This document shows positions 46,855 to 58,600 of a stretch of 64,000 bases of DNA, piece after piece. Each line of letters begins with the position of its first letter. Within the stretch, counting starts at the first letter, position 1. A program made the position numbers and the translations under genes. The DNA comes from Tridacna crocea (lineage: Eukaryota; Mollusca; Bivalvia; Cardiida; Cardiidae), in NCBI GenBank assembly GCA_943736015.1, contig OX031068.1, forward strand, positions 28,342,296-28,406,295. The letters run 5' to 3'. The notes under the pieces are model-generated. The model ran no database searches and had not been told where the DNA came from. It worked only from the letters and a program-made list of their open reading frames with translations.

Positions 46855-47062
46855 AACATAACGACTATATTTTAGGCTTGTCCAAATTGAAAGCACTTGC
46901 AGATGACAAAATGAAAGTGACTGAAAATTTGAAATTTGTTTTGTGAAGGGTAGAAAACGTGGGAAAATGAGAAAATGCTGGTTACCAGCATTTTCTCATT
47001 TTCCCACAATGTTTTCTAAAGGCTTCTTTCTCAGGGTCATCAGAACTGTGTGGTGGGGGTAG
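46855..47062 (-). mobile_element. TTAA-MITE, ends eroded
   Basis: Hairpin 46961-47005 with matched ATGAG and CTCAT in the two arms. Confidence 0.85.
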
Positions 47063-47158
47063 AGTAGATTCTACCGGTATTTTTCAGCCATTGAAATATG
47101 TTACATGTATATATAAGCATTGTTCTGTGAACACGGGGTTTAATACATCTCCATTTCT

Positions 47159-47360
47159 TTAACTCTTTACCACACGAGAAAATTTTAGATCAGTCCAAAT
47201 TAAAAGCATTAGCAGATGACAAAATAAATGTGATTCGAAAATTGAAATTCAGTTAGGGAAGGGTAGAAAACATTGTGGGAAAAGGAGGAAATGCTGGTCA
47301 CCAGTCCCCAATGTTTTCAAAAGGCTTCTTTCTCAGGGTCGTTAAAAGTCGGGATTGTGT
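47159..47360 (-). mobile_element. TTAA-MITE, hairpin right arm deleted
   Basis: TTAACTCTTTACCACACGAG left end; the arm breaks off at GGTCACCAGTCCCCAATG; ends GTCGGGATTGTGTA. Confidence 0.85.
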
Positions 47361-47538
47361 ACATTTTGTGCAGTCTGATCTTGGTCTGCACCTTCTGCAA
47401 AAGGTCAGTAAGTCACGCTCAGCAGCTTAAAGGTTAACCTGCTTTTCACAGTGCATTGACCACAATGAATGTTTGTCAATTAGATATATAAGTATATACA
47501 TGGTGCAGGATGAGATATGGAGGATATTTGTTCTTTCA

Positions 47539-47662
47539 GTGAAAGATCGAAATTTGTTTCATCGAGTGAACACCATTGGCAACATTTTCACGAGTGGTAC
47601 AGCCAAAAGTGAAAATATTACCGAAGGTGTTCATGAGATGAAATAAATTTCAACCTTTCACC
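47539..47662. repeat. Inverted repeat, 36-bp arms
   Basis: GTGAAAGATCGAAATTTGTT (from 47539) mirrors AATAAATTTCAACCTTTCAC (to 47661), with about 50 bp between arms. Possible element terminus or hairpin; the following 47,663-48,000 is a dispersed-looking stretch with a 94-codon ORF of no recognised family. Confidence 0.7.
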
Positions 47663-48246
47663 AAAAAAAAAAATATTCTATTTATTTCTTGCTTTTAACC
47701 CTTTCTGGGTGGAGCTTTATCAAAATCCAGTTCAGTTCTTTTCCGTTATTCCCTGTGGCATACTCCTACCGCAGAGCAAAGCATTACAATATTACGTCAA
47801 GCACCGGAAATGTAAGGTAAATGACATCATATTTCCATCTGGTTGTGAGGGCATGTGCAATTTACCTACTGGTCTTTCTAGTGTAATACTGAAAAATATT
47901 TTCACTGCTATTTCTCGATATCCCATCGGAAAGCATGAAATAAGAACTAATACTCAATGCAGATGCATTAAACTCCCTTTTCACAGAGCATGACTCATAT
48001 TCGGCCTTCAAAAATACAATGGTGGGATGGCAGAAAATAAAAAGGCACAGTAAACTGTTGATTCTTAGACCATTTTTACTGCATGAAAATTGTTAACTTA
48101 TATAAAATGCAATCATTCATAAATAATATCAGAAAGAACAACAAAAAAAGTACATAAAGTAACATTATAGTATATATTACAATAAATTCTCTGTTTTGTG
48201 GTTTAGCAGATCAGTGCAGATCAAGATAAGAATGCGTAACTTTCCT

Positions 48247-48696
48247 GAACCTTGACCAAACGACAAATTTTTGGACTGAACAAATTGAAAACATTTACAC
48301 ATGACAAAAGTAGATGTTACTGAACAACTCAAATTTGTTTTGGGAACAGAAGAAAACATTGTGTTAACTCATTACCACACGAGAAAATTTTAGACTGGTC
48401 TAAATTGAAAGCATTTGCAGACGACAAAATAAAGGTGACTGAAAAATAGAAATTTGTTCTGGGAAGGGTAGAAAACACTGTGGGAAAAGGAGAAAATGCT
48501 GGTTACCAGCATTTTCTCCTTTTCCCACAGTGTTTTCAAAAGTCTTCTTTCTCAGGAGCATCAAAAGTAGGGATTGAGTGGTAATGGGTTAAAAGGAGAA
48601 AATGCTGGTTATCAGCATTTTCTCCTATTAACTCAATGTTTTCAGAGGGCTTCTTCCTTAGGGTCATGAAAACCAGGGATGCTTGGTAAAGGGTTG
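48247..48696 (-). mobile_element. TTAA-MITE split by a second MITE
   Basis: Outer copy: 48247-48363 (TTGACCAAACGACAAATTTT to GAAAACATTGTG) and 48593-48696 (AAGGAGAAAATGCTGGTTAT to TTGGTAAAGGGTTGA). The join falls within its left hairpin arm. Confidence 0.93.
48364..48592 (-). mobile_element. TTAA-MITE, full length, nested in another copy
   Basis: TTAACTCATTACCACACGAG to GAGTGGTAATGGGTTAA with perfect hairpin; TTAA on both sides inside the host hairpin. Confidence 0.96.
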
Positions 48697-48881
48697 AATT
48701 TTGCAGGTGACCAGGTAAAGGCGACCCGAATTAAAAATTTTGTCTTGGATTACTTTACTACTGTGATAAATTACTCCAGTCCAAACAGACTCCAAATGTT
48801 GGACTATTTATCATTTATCGAAAATGTCCTTTTTGTAAATTCAGCCCTCCAGAGAGATACATGTAATATTCAAAATATTAT

Positions 48882-49110
48882 TTAAACTTTTACCACACAA
48901 TCCCTGATTTTTTCAACCCGAATTAGAATCCTCTTGAAAACATTGTGAGAAAAGGAGAAAATTATGGTAACCAGCATTTTCTCCTTTTCCCACAATGTTT
49001 ACTACTCATCTTAGGTCAAGTTTCAATTTTTGAGTTAACATTTATTTTGTGGTCTGCAAGTGCTTTCAATTTGGATCAGTCTAAAATGTTGTCATTTTGT
49101 AAAGGGTTAA
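48882..49110 (+). mobile_element. TTAA-MITE, full length
   Basis: TTAAACTTTTACCACACAAT to CATTTTGTAAAGGGTTAA. Confidence 0.93.
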
Positions 49111-49121
49111 AGTATGACAGA

Positions 49122-49349
49122 TTATCCCTTTCCCAAACGACAAATTTTGGACTCTTCCAAACCAAAAGAGTTTGCAGACGACAATTTTAGATGTGGAGAA
49201 AATGGCAGAAAGTTCTCAAAAAGGGTAGAAAACACTGTGGGAAAAGGAGAAATTGCTCATTACGAGCAATTTCTCCTTTTCCCACAGTGTTTCCAAAAGA
49301 CTTATACTGCAGACACATAAAAACCAGGGCTTGTTTGGGAAAGGGTTAA
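49122..49349 (-). mobile_element. TTAA-MITE, TTGCTC-hairpin subtype
   Basis: TTATCCCTTTCCCAAACGAC to TTTGGGAAAGGGTTAA. The hairpin tip is AATTGCTC / GAGCAATT instead of AATGCTGG / CCAGCATT; same subtype as 50942-51170. Confidence 0.94.
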
Positions 49350-49711
49350 GCAAGCTTTTTCCGACACTCAATTTAAAGGAACTCAGAATCGTTTTCCTAT
49401 TTCAAGCATATTTTAGTAATAATTTCATCTTTTGTTGTTATTGTTGTTTTTTGAAACATCGTAACCCATCCATGAATAACAAGCAAATAAATATCTGAAT
49501 AAACAAAACAATTGAGGATAGCAATAATAATACATGGGGATGTTAACACTCGGATATAAGAAGCGCATGTTTTTGTCGGAGTTTATACAAGAAAATGTTG
49601 ACCAGACTATCACAATGCCTCAATGTTTTCTTTAAAAACTGGAAGTGAACCCAAATTATGCTTTGACTGTAATTTCAATAAATGCACCCATCTGCCCATT
49701 GTAGTACAGGT

Positions 49712-49940
49712 TTAACTCTTTACCAGACTACAAAATTTTAGACTGGGCCAAATTGAAAGCTCTTGCAGATGCCAAATTAAACATAATTCAAAAATTGAAA
49801 TTTATTTCCAGTAGGGTAGAAAACATTGTGGGAAGAGGAGAAAATGCTAGTTACTAGCATTTTCTCCTCTTCCCAAAGTGTTTTCATATGGCTTCTTTCT
49901 CAGGGTTGTTAAAAGTCCAGATTTTGTGGCAAAGAGATTA
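49712..49940 (-). mobile_element. TTAA-MITE, full length, covarying hairpin
   Basis: TTAACTCTTTACCAGACTAC to GTGGCAAAGAGATTA. Arms read GGAAGAGGAG and CTCCTCTTCC, and GCTAGT and ACTAGC. Confidence 0.93.
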
Positions 49941-50039
49941 CAGCTGACGAATGTTCTATTTTTTTCACCTTAGGATCCTGTTTTAATGAACCTCAGGAAA
50001 TGGCCCTCTAAAATCCTTTTCCAACAAGTTTTCTACACT

Positions 50040-50220
50040 TTAATCCTTTACCAAATAATTCCTGGATTTTATGCCCTGAGATAGAAGGCTTCTGAAAACA
50101 TTGTGGTAACCAGCATTTTCTCCATTTCCCACACTGTGAAGAACTTGTCTAAAATCAAGTTAAAATTTTTGAGTCACTTTATTTTGTCATCTACAAATGC
50201 TTTCAAGTTTGTCTCAGGAC
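50040..50220 (+). mobile_element. TTAA-MITE, internally deleted
   Basis: TTAATCCTTTACCAAATAAT; the left hairpin arm goes straight from ACATTGTGG to TAACCAGCATTTTCTCC; right end lost. Confidence 0.82.
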
Positions 50221-50717
50221 TGTTAAAGTTCAGGTGAAAGGCTCAAAGAGCGACAAAAAGGATAATGATTTGAAAGCAATAAAATAGTATGGATAAGAGT
50301 ATGTACCAAGCACAAATTTCTCCTTATTTCACAAAAATTTGGCAAAAAAGAAAGACAACAACATACACTTGTACACCAATCAGTTGTAAACATCTCACGA
50401 TTTGTTCTGTCTATACATTAAAATTAATACAGTAGTTAACATACATTCATTTTCCTCATATCTCCATTTTATATTTTTTTCATACATTTCATAAGAAATA
50501 CACTGGAATGGTTATACATGTACAATTAACTGTTAAAGTATGCATGATGAATGACACTACTTGTAAGCAATATTTATTTCTGCCGACTAGGTGAGAAACA
50601 ATTTCTTGGCCAGCAATCAAGTTGAACTTTTGCTCATGAGTTAACATACTACTTGAAGTAAGTTTATTTATGATATGCATCTTTACTTGGGTAAGTAAAT
50701 TGGCCTTTGGTCTCTCT
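50221..50717. other. Spacer without recognised gene
   Basis: AT-rich; no element or exon identified. Confidence 0.35.
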
Positions 50718-50914
50718 CAACCCTTTACCAGTCAACAAAATTTTAGCCCTGTCCAAATTGAAAGCATATGTAGCCAACAATTTCAATGTGGCTCAAACAA
50801 TGCAATTGTCTAGTGATAGGGTAGAAAACATTGTGGGAAAAGGAGAAAATGCTTTTTTCAAAAGGCTTCTTTCCAAAGGTCGTCAAAAGTTGTCATTGTG
50901 TGGGAAAAGGTTAA
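50718..50914 (-). mobile_element. TTAA-MITE, hairpin right arm deleted
   Basis: CAACCCTTTACCAGTCAAC; the arm GGAAAAGGAGAAAATGC joins directly to TTTTTTCAAAAGGCTTC; ends GTGGGAAAAGGTTAA. Confidence 0.85.
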
Positions 50915-50941
50915 GAGTTGGTAACGAGTACAGTCAAACTG

Positions 50942-51170
50942 TTAACCCTTTCCCAAATAACAAATTTTAGACTCTTCCAAACTTAAAAGAGTTTGCAGAC
51001 AACAATTTCAAATTTGATGAAAATAGTAGAAAGTTCTCCTAAAGGATAGAAAACACTGTGGGAAAAGGAGAAATTGCTCGTTATGAGCAATTTCTCCTTT
51101 TCCCACAGTGTTTTCAAAAGACTTGTACTGCAGTCACGTAAAAACCAGGGCTTGTTTGGGAAAGGGTTAA
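50942..51170 (-). mobile_element. TTAA-MITE, TTGCTC-hairpin subtype
   Basis: TTAACCCTTTCCCAAATAAC to TTTGGGAAAGGGTTAA; hairpin 51048-51113 with AATTGCTCG / TGAGCAATT. Confidence 0.94.
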
Positions 51171-51324
51171 TACACCAATCTTAATCAAAAAGCCAACCTG
51201 TATCACATAGCCACTTTTATGAGACATTTGAATCTTATATTCAATGGTAAAATATGTCTGCTGATTAACCAATTACGGTAGTAATTATAAGGAGTTATTT
51301 TCCTAGGTCCAATGGATGGTTACC

Positions 51325-51520
51325 AGGTTCTATCCCAAACTACAGAAATTTAGACAGGTTCAAAGCTGAAAGCATTTTGTGGATAGAAAATTGATAGAGA
51401 TAGTACAGAGGTGAACTCAGATTGAAAGGGTAGAAAACAGTGGGAAAAAGAGAAAATGCCAGTTCAACATTTCTTCTTTTCCCCACTCTGTTTTCAAAAG
51501 TAGCTTTCATCTGGGTAGTT
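51325..51520 (-). mobile_element. TTAA-MITE, diverged
   Basis: TCTATCCCAAACTACAG to CATCTGGGTAGTTTA; hairpin tip reduced to GCCAGTTCAAC. Confidence 0.75.
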
Positions 51521-51736
51521 TACTCATTACCAAACAACAAAATTTCAGGTTTGTCTAATTCAAAAGCATTTGCAGAGGAGAAAATAAAAGTGACACAAAA
51601 TTTGAAATTTGTTCTGTGAAGGGTATAAAACACTGTGAGAAAAGGAGAAAATGCTGGTTCTCCTTATCCCACAATGTTTTCTAAAGGCTTCTTTCTCAGG
51701 GTCGTCAAAAGTAGGGATTGTGTGGTAATGGGTTAA
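51519..51736 (-). mobile_element. TTAA-MITE, hairpin tip deleted
   Basis: TTACTCATTACCAAACAAC to GTGTGGTAATGGGTTAA; the hairpin reads GCTGGTTCTCCTTATCCC, so the right arm tip is missing. Shares its right TTAA with the next copy. Confidence 0.9.
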
Positions 51737-51931
51737 CCCTTTACCAAATGACAAAATTTCAGATTTGTCCAAATTGAAAGCACTTGCAGACAACAAAATG
51801 AATGTAACTAATAAATGAAACTTGTTTCCAGCAGGATGGAAAACATATTAGCAGCATTTTCTCCATTATTCACAACGTTTTCGAAAGGATTCTATCTCAG
51901 GTTCATAAAAAGCAGGGACTGTTTGGTAAGG
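51733..51931 (-). mobile_element. TTAA-MITE, diverged
   Basis: TTAACCCTTTACCAAATGAC to TTTGGTAAGGGGAA; the left arm of the hairpin is lost (GAAAACATATTAGCAGC). Confidence 0.85.
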
Positions 51932-52124
51932 GGAATTGCTTGGTTATAGGTAAACACAAATTTGGCTGTATTTTTTTTTTTATTAATCTTTGGTGTTTGA
52001 CATTCTCCCATAGAGCAGTAGAAATAAAGGATACCAACTTTATGATGTCGTATAAAATATGTTGAAGATACAGAAGCAAATGACCTTATTAATAACAAAC
52101 AATGCAATGTTCCCTACCTCTCTC

Positions 52125-52222
52125 GAGAGAAAGCTTTTAAAACAAAAACATTCGGAAAAAGAGACATTGCTGGTAACCAGCAGCTTCTCTACTTCCCACA
52201 ATATTTTTAAATCTTTTCTTCC
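52125..52222 (+). mobile_element. TTAA-MITE hairpin remnant
   Basis: ATTGCTGGTAACCAGCAGCT core with eroded arms. Confidence 0.65.
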
Positions 52223-52224
52223 TC

Positions 52225-52446
52225 AACTCTTTACCAGACCACAAAATTTTAGACAGGTACAAGTTGAGGGCATTTGCAGACAACAAAATTAACATGACTC
52301 TAAAATTGAAATTTGTTCTGAGAGGCTAGAAAACATTGTGGGAACAAGAGAAAATTCTGGCAACCAGCATTTTCTCCTTTTCCCACAATGTTTTCAAAAG
52401 GCTTCTTCAGGGTTGTGGAAACCAGGGATTGTTGGGAAAAGGTTAA
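52225..52446 (-). mobile_element. TTAA-MITE, full length, in SCHIP1 3' flank
   Basis: TCAACTCTTTACCAGACCAC to TTGGGAAAAGGTTAA; ends 142 bp below the SCHIP1 stop codon. Confidence 0.9.
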
Positions 52447-52587
52447 GGTCATAAAAACCTGATGTGTTTAGGAAAGCATTACACAAAAAATTATAAACCA
52501 CATTTAAAATAGGAACACAATGGAAGATCTATAATGGTTATGTCTTTATGCATCCTCTAGAGGCTAAAATTGGCCGACAGCTTCCTG

Positions 52588-52678
52588 CTATCTCCCGCCC
52601 ACTTTTCCTGTCACATGATTTTTGCTATTTTTAGCTGCAGCTTTAGCATTGGATTTCTCTGCAAGTTCCTCTGCTCTT
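52588..52678 (-). CDS. SCHIP1: SCHIP1 terminal coding exon
   Basis: Acceptor TTATTACAG, then 29 codons to TAG. It encodes the end of the coiled coil (RRAEELAEK) and a lysine- and alanine-rich tail ending VGGR. The tail differs from vertebrate SCHIP1, as expected. A MITE lies about 140 bp downstream, probably in the 3' UTR. Confidence 0.9.
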
Positions 52679-55600
52679 CTGTAATAAGAAATTAAAAGCA
52701 AATAAATTAAAGAAACTTTAAATCATGTTAAACCTCTCCTGAACCAAGTTTTAGACTCTTTCAAATTCATCACAACCTAAAACAAGAAATTCAAAACTGA
52801 TACAAACAAGTTTACTCCCTCTGATTGGGTCGAAAAATACTGTTGGAAAAAGAATAATGATGCTGGTTATCAGCTTTTTCTCCTTTTCCTACAATGTTTT
52901 CATGAAACCGTGGATTGTATTGTAAAGGGTTAAGTCTTCACTATCTTCTTTCCCACAAACATAATCAGAGCAATGAGGAATGAAACCTGTTACAATGACA
53001 GTCATCAATCCTCGAGAAAAAAATTGGCCTAGTTTGGGAATAAAACCAACCACCTCTTTCTTTAAAACTCTGCATGCTATAAGTCTGAGCCAGGCAGTTT
53101 TTGTGGAGTTTGTAACTTACTGTTTCTCTTAAATGTTTCAGAGGCATTACATTTTCCAAAAGTGGGGCAATTAATAGAGGTTAAGATGACATGGAATTTC
53201 TAAGGATGATGCTAATGGCGTATTCCTTTTGCTAAATCGAATACTCCGAACATGTTCTAGGTCAATGAAGTATTTCGAAACACTATGCCCTGTTCTTCAG
53301 GACATGTTCTGACTGTTCTAATCCAATCAAGGTGTAGTGCACCGTCCTGCAGAAAGGTTGCTAGATGATACAAGATGGCTGAAAGACGGACAATTCTTCA
53401 TGGCCAAATTTGCAATTGTCTTTTTTACGATATGGATGCCATAAATAGCAGCTCTTGCAACAACCATTATGGCAATGTGCTTTTCATTTCGATATGGTTT
53501 AGAACAATGTTCTGAATATGCTCCATTCAGAACATACTTCTGGAACGGTGTATTGTGTTCTGATAATATGTTCCTTTTACATTCCATAACAGCATTCCAG
53601 AACATAGAACAGGTGAAAGGAATACCTCTAGATTTAGTCAGTAATACTTGCTGTCTCAGTAATCAATTTGATCAAACCCCAGGATTATTTGTTACAGGAA
53701 TACATTTGACCCGGAGCAGTGATAAGGGAAGTTACAATACCTAGTTAAATCTTCAATGTCCACCAACATGGAGTCCTGTTCCATATGTAACTCGTCTCTC
53801 TCCATCAACAAATGTACAAGTTCTTCATTCAGGTCTGTAAATAGGACATAGAAAATTTAACAAGTTGACCCATTACCACACAATCCCTACTTTTGACGCC
53901 CCTGAAAAAGAAGCCTTTAGAAAACACTGTGGGAAAAAGAGAAAATGCTGGTAACCAGCACTTTCTCCTTTTCCTACAATGTTTTCTACCCTTCACAAAA
54001 CAATTTTCAAATTTTCAGTCACTTTTATTTTGTCGTCTGCAAATGCTTTCTATTTGGACCAACCTAAAATATTGTCGTTTGGTAACAAGTTAAACTCCGG
54101 AAAAAAGGGGCTACATGCATATCTTTGATGCATTATACCAGCAAGCCATCTCATAGTTATAGATTCATAATAGTCATTTTTTTTAATCAACTACATGCAA
54201 CTTAACCATGAGCAGGCTTTTCCCTCCGCTTTGAAAATTAGGGGTCATTGTAACCCCCTTCCTTATTAGTTGAGGGTCATTTCGCTAAATTAGGGGGTCA
54301 AAAAACCGGATCTCCTCGTCATCAATTTCAAGCACAATTTACACTGCATTTTACCTTTAAACACCAACTTCCAAAACTGAAAAGTTGGTTACTCATTTCT
54401 GATGGAAAGGTCGATGTCACTTTTTGAAAGACCAACATTTTCATTTTGTGGCTTGATCGTCAGTTGTAGGAAGCAGACGATAGAGGAATGCTACAGTTTT
54501 CTTCGTCATGACATTAAATTTTATTTTCCGCTAACAACACAGACCGGTAATGTGTACTTTTATATACCAAAAGTCATGTAAAATATACTATGAAATACAG
54601 AGAACCCAACCACAACTTCGACTGGGCCCCTATTTATGACGTGTGCAATATACTTTACACCAATAATGCGTAAACCAGTCTTATTCTTCAAATAAATTAC
54701 CGGAAAACCACTTTTATCTAAAATAAACCCTGTAGCTAAAAAAGAATGGTGTTCTTCTGACATTGAAGAATGAAAAAGACTTGAAATTATGACGCTTTAT
54801 TCAACTTTGTACATTATTTAGATTTCGGAAAGTTGCGTCACAGGTGACACACTGTCACTTATTTTGGGGGTGATTTGAATTAAAATTGCGTCTATGACGC
54901 AGGATTTGTGCATCATGGAAAACCCTTCATGAGGTACACTGGTCCTTGAATATATAAAAAAAATCCCCAATTTTGCATAAAGTCTTGGCCCAGGTCTGTC
55001 TGTGCAGGCTGATCTGGATTGATACTTTTGCAGCTGCATAAAGCGCTCTTTTCACAGAGAATGACCCAAACGTATCGACTCTTTATCACATGAACAAGTT
55101 TTTGACATCAAATTGAAAGCCATTGTGGAATTTATTACTAATGGGTAGAAAATATTGTGGGAAAAGGAGAAAATGCTGGTTACCAGCATTTTCTCCTTTT
55201 CTCAAAATGTTTTCAAAAGGGTTCATTGTCAGAGTCCTTATAACTTGGGATTGTGTGGCAAAGAGTTAGTAACAGATGTCCGATTCAAAGCAACCAATGC
55301 ATTAACCCTTTGCTACATAATCCAGGGTATCAAGAGCCCTGACACAGAGAGCTTTTGAAAACATTGTGATAAAGGGGATAAAATACTAATAACAGACAAT
55401 CACCATCATGTCAACACAGCGCAAAAGATGGGGTTTGTCTCTGAAAGGCTTAGAAATATTGTGGGAAAAGTTGTCGATAAAAGGCTATTTTAAAAGTTGT
55501 GTTTTGGGAGGAAATATTGAGGGGATAAAAAAAAAAAATGCTGGCTACAAGCATTTATTATTTTATCTTCTTCTTAATATGTTATGAAAGGCTTTAGTCT

Positions 55601-58600
55601 TCAAGGTTATTCAAATATGGAACTGTTTTAGACAGGGCTAAACATGTTTGTAAAACATTGTAGGAAAAGGAAAAAATGGTGATAACTGAATTTCTCCATG
55701 CCTCACAATATTTCCAACCATTTCTGTGAATATCACCTTTTTAGCTACAATGATATTGTTGTCTGCAAATGCTTTGGCTTTGGATAAGTCTAAAATTTTT
55801 TTGTGTGGTAAAGAGAAGTGACAGACAATTAAATCTCTTATGGGTAATTAACCCACAAAAGTACTTTAAGTTTCCAGATACTGAACAGAGGAAACAATCC
55901 CCAATTTAACACACAATGCTTCTAAAATATTTTTTTTTAAATTTTCTCAGTTGAAAGGCATCCCAAGAATAGAATACTCAACTCTCTACCACATGATCCC
56001 GACTTTAGATGACCCTGGGAAAGAAACCTTGTAAAAACATTGTGGGAAAAGGAGAAAATGCTGGTAACCAGCATTTTCTCCTTTTCCCACAATCTTTTCT
56101 ACCCTTTTGAAAACAAGTTTCAATTTATGAGTCACTGTAATTTTGTTGTCTGCTAATGCTTTCAATTTGGAACCATCTAAAATTTTGTCGTTTGGTAAAG
56201 GGTACACAATGACAAATTTTAATGCCCCCAAGGAAGAAGCCTTTTCAAAACATTGTGGGAAAAGGGGAAAATGCTGGCAACTCTATCAATGCAAAATTGC
56301 ACAATTTGAGCCAATTTGAACTTGTCATCTGCAAATGCTTTTAATTTGGACGAGACTAAACTTTTGTTGGCTGATAAAGGATTGCGGTAACCAGTACCAG
56401 TGAAAATTTTATTTCCACGCTGTAAATGAAAGTTCTGCATAAAAATTTCAGGAAAAGAGCAGTATTTTACAAATAATTGGTACCTCCCCCAACTGCTTGT
56501 CATGGGCCATTTATACATCCATAATCTTGTGTTTCATCTTCTGGTTTGTAAAAATCGGGATTGTGTGGTCACAGGTTAATGATAGAATGGATCAACTGGG
56601 ATCAGGAGAAATGATGAACTAAACGGGAAGGAAAATTCTCCTCATGAATAATTAAGTCAGGACACCCACTCCTCATTTTGCAATTTCAGGGCTTTTTTGA
56701 CCCGTTTTTCAATGAAAATACCAGACTTTATATATAATGCAAACATTATACAATATCTCCCACCCCTTGCCAAACAATCCTGGATTTCAACAATCCTGCA
56801 TGCAAAAGAGAACTTCTAAAAACATTATGGAAACAGGAGAAAATACTTGTAACCAGCATTTTCTTTTCCAACAATGTATCTTTAGCCAACTCTCACATTT
56901 CAAGGCATGGTTAAATTGTCAGCTACATCATTCTCTCTATCTGGAATTCTGCAAGTATTTCTCATCTAATAAAAAGTTTACGATGGCCTGTGAATTTGTT
57001 CATGTTTTATCCAAGCTTCAAAGCATGTTTTTGGTTACCGACTTGGAAATTTCAACATAACGCCAAAATGAAAATATCTGGTCAATAACCCAACCTTGGA
57101 TACCCTGTTTCATTGGTCCAAAATTTTCATGTTTCACCAAAGTACAATATTCTAAAAATTCTCCAACTTGAAATTATTAGCAGAAAACAATTCAACAACC
57201 TTTTACCACACAATTCCGAATTTTAATAATTCTGACAAAAAGGACTTGAGAACGTGGTGGGAAAAGAAGACAAGAGGGCCATAATGGCCCTGAAATCGCT
57301 CACCTGAGTCTATTGACCAAACATGAACCATTTTCAATCTAGTTTCCCAGTGACCTCCTTTTGACCCAACATGACCCATTTTCGAACTCGTCTGAGATAT
57401 CATTGAGGCAAACATTCTGACCAACTTTCATGAGTATCGGACTGAAAATGTGGCCCCTACAGTGTACAAAAGGTTTTTCTAAGATTTGACCAAGAGACCT
57501 AGTTTTGGACCCGACAATTACCCATTATTAAACTCTTTTGAGACATCATCAAAACAAACATTCTGACCAAGTTTGAAAAGTATCAGGCAGAAAATGTGGC
57601 CTCTAGAGTGTACACAAGGTTTTTCTAATATTTGACCCAGTGACCCACATGACCCATTTTCAAACTCATGCAAGATATCACCAAGACAAATATTATGAAC
57701 AAGTTTCAGGAGCATCAGACTGAAAATGTGTCCTCCAGAGCATACACAAGGTTTTTGTAACATTTGACATATTGACCTAGTTTTTGACCCAACATGACCC
57801 ATCTTCAAACTCATCCAAGATATTATCAAGGCAAACATTCTCACTAATTTTCAAGAGGGTTTGACTGAAAATGTGGCATCTAGAGCATATACAAGGTTTT
57901 TCTAAGATTTGACTTGGTAGCCTAGATTTTGACCCAACATGACCCATATATATGTATTATCAAACTTGTCTGAGATATCATCAAGACAATCATTCTGACC
58001 AACTTACAAGAGTTTTGGACTGCAAATTTGGCCTCTAGAGTGTACAAAAGGTTTTCTAACATTTGACCTGATGACCTAGTTTTTCTGACATGACCCATTT
58101 TCGAACTCGTCCGAGATATCATCAAATCAAACATTCTGACCAACTTTCATGAGTATCAGACTGAAAATATGGCGTCTCGAGCGTACACAAGGTTTTTCTA
58201 AGATTTGACCAAGTGGCCTAGTTTTTGATCCAAATGACCCATTTTCAAACTCATCTGAGATATCATTGAGGCAAACATTCTGACCAACCTTAATGAGTAT
58301 GGGACTGAAAATGTGGCCTCTAGAGTGTACACAAGGTTTTTCTAGGATTTGACCTAGTGACCTAGTTTTTGACCCAACATAACCCATTTTTCGTCCGAGA
58401 TATCATCTAGGCAAACATTCTGACCAACTTTCATGAGTACGGGACTGAAAATATGGCCTCTATAGCGTACACAAGGTTTTTCTAAGATATGACCAAGTGA
58501 CCTAGTTTTTGACCCAACATGACCCATTTTCGGATTCGTATGAAATCTTATCAAGGCAAACCAACTGACCAACTTTTATGAGTATCGGACTGAAAATGTG

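Noticed and set aside
54560-54763. 67-codon minus-strand ORF as an alternative first exon of SCHIP1
   Set aside because: Intact but without family similarity, clear donor, or supporting context.
57203-58572. Series of 72-108 codon ORFs with repeated [18 protein letters not shown]-like text
   Set aside because: Translation of pearl-like tandem monomers in P3, not a repeat protein gene.
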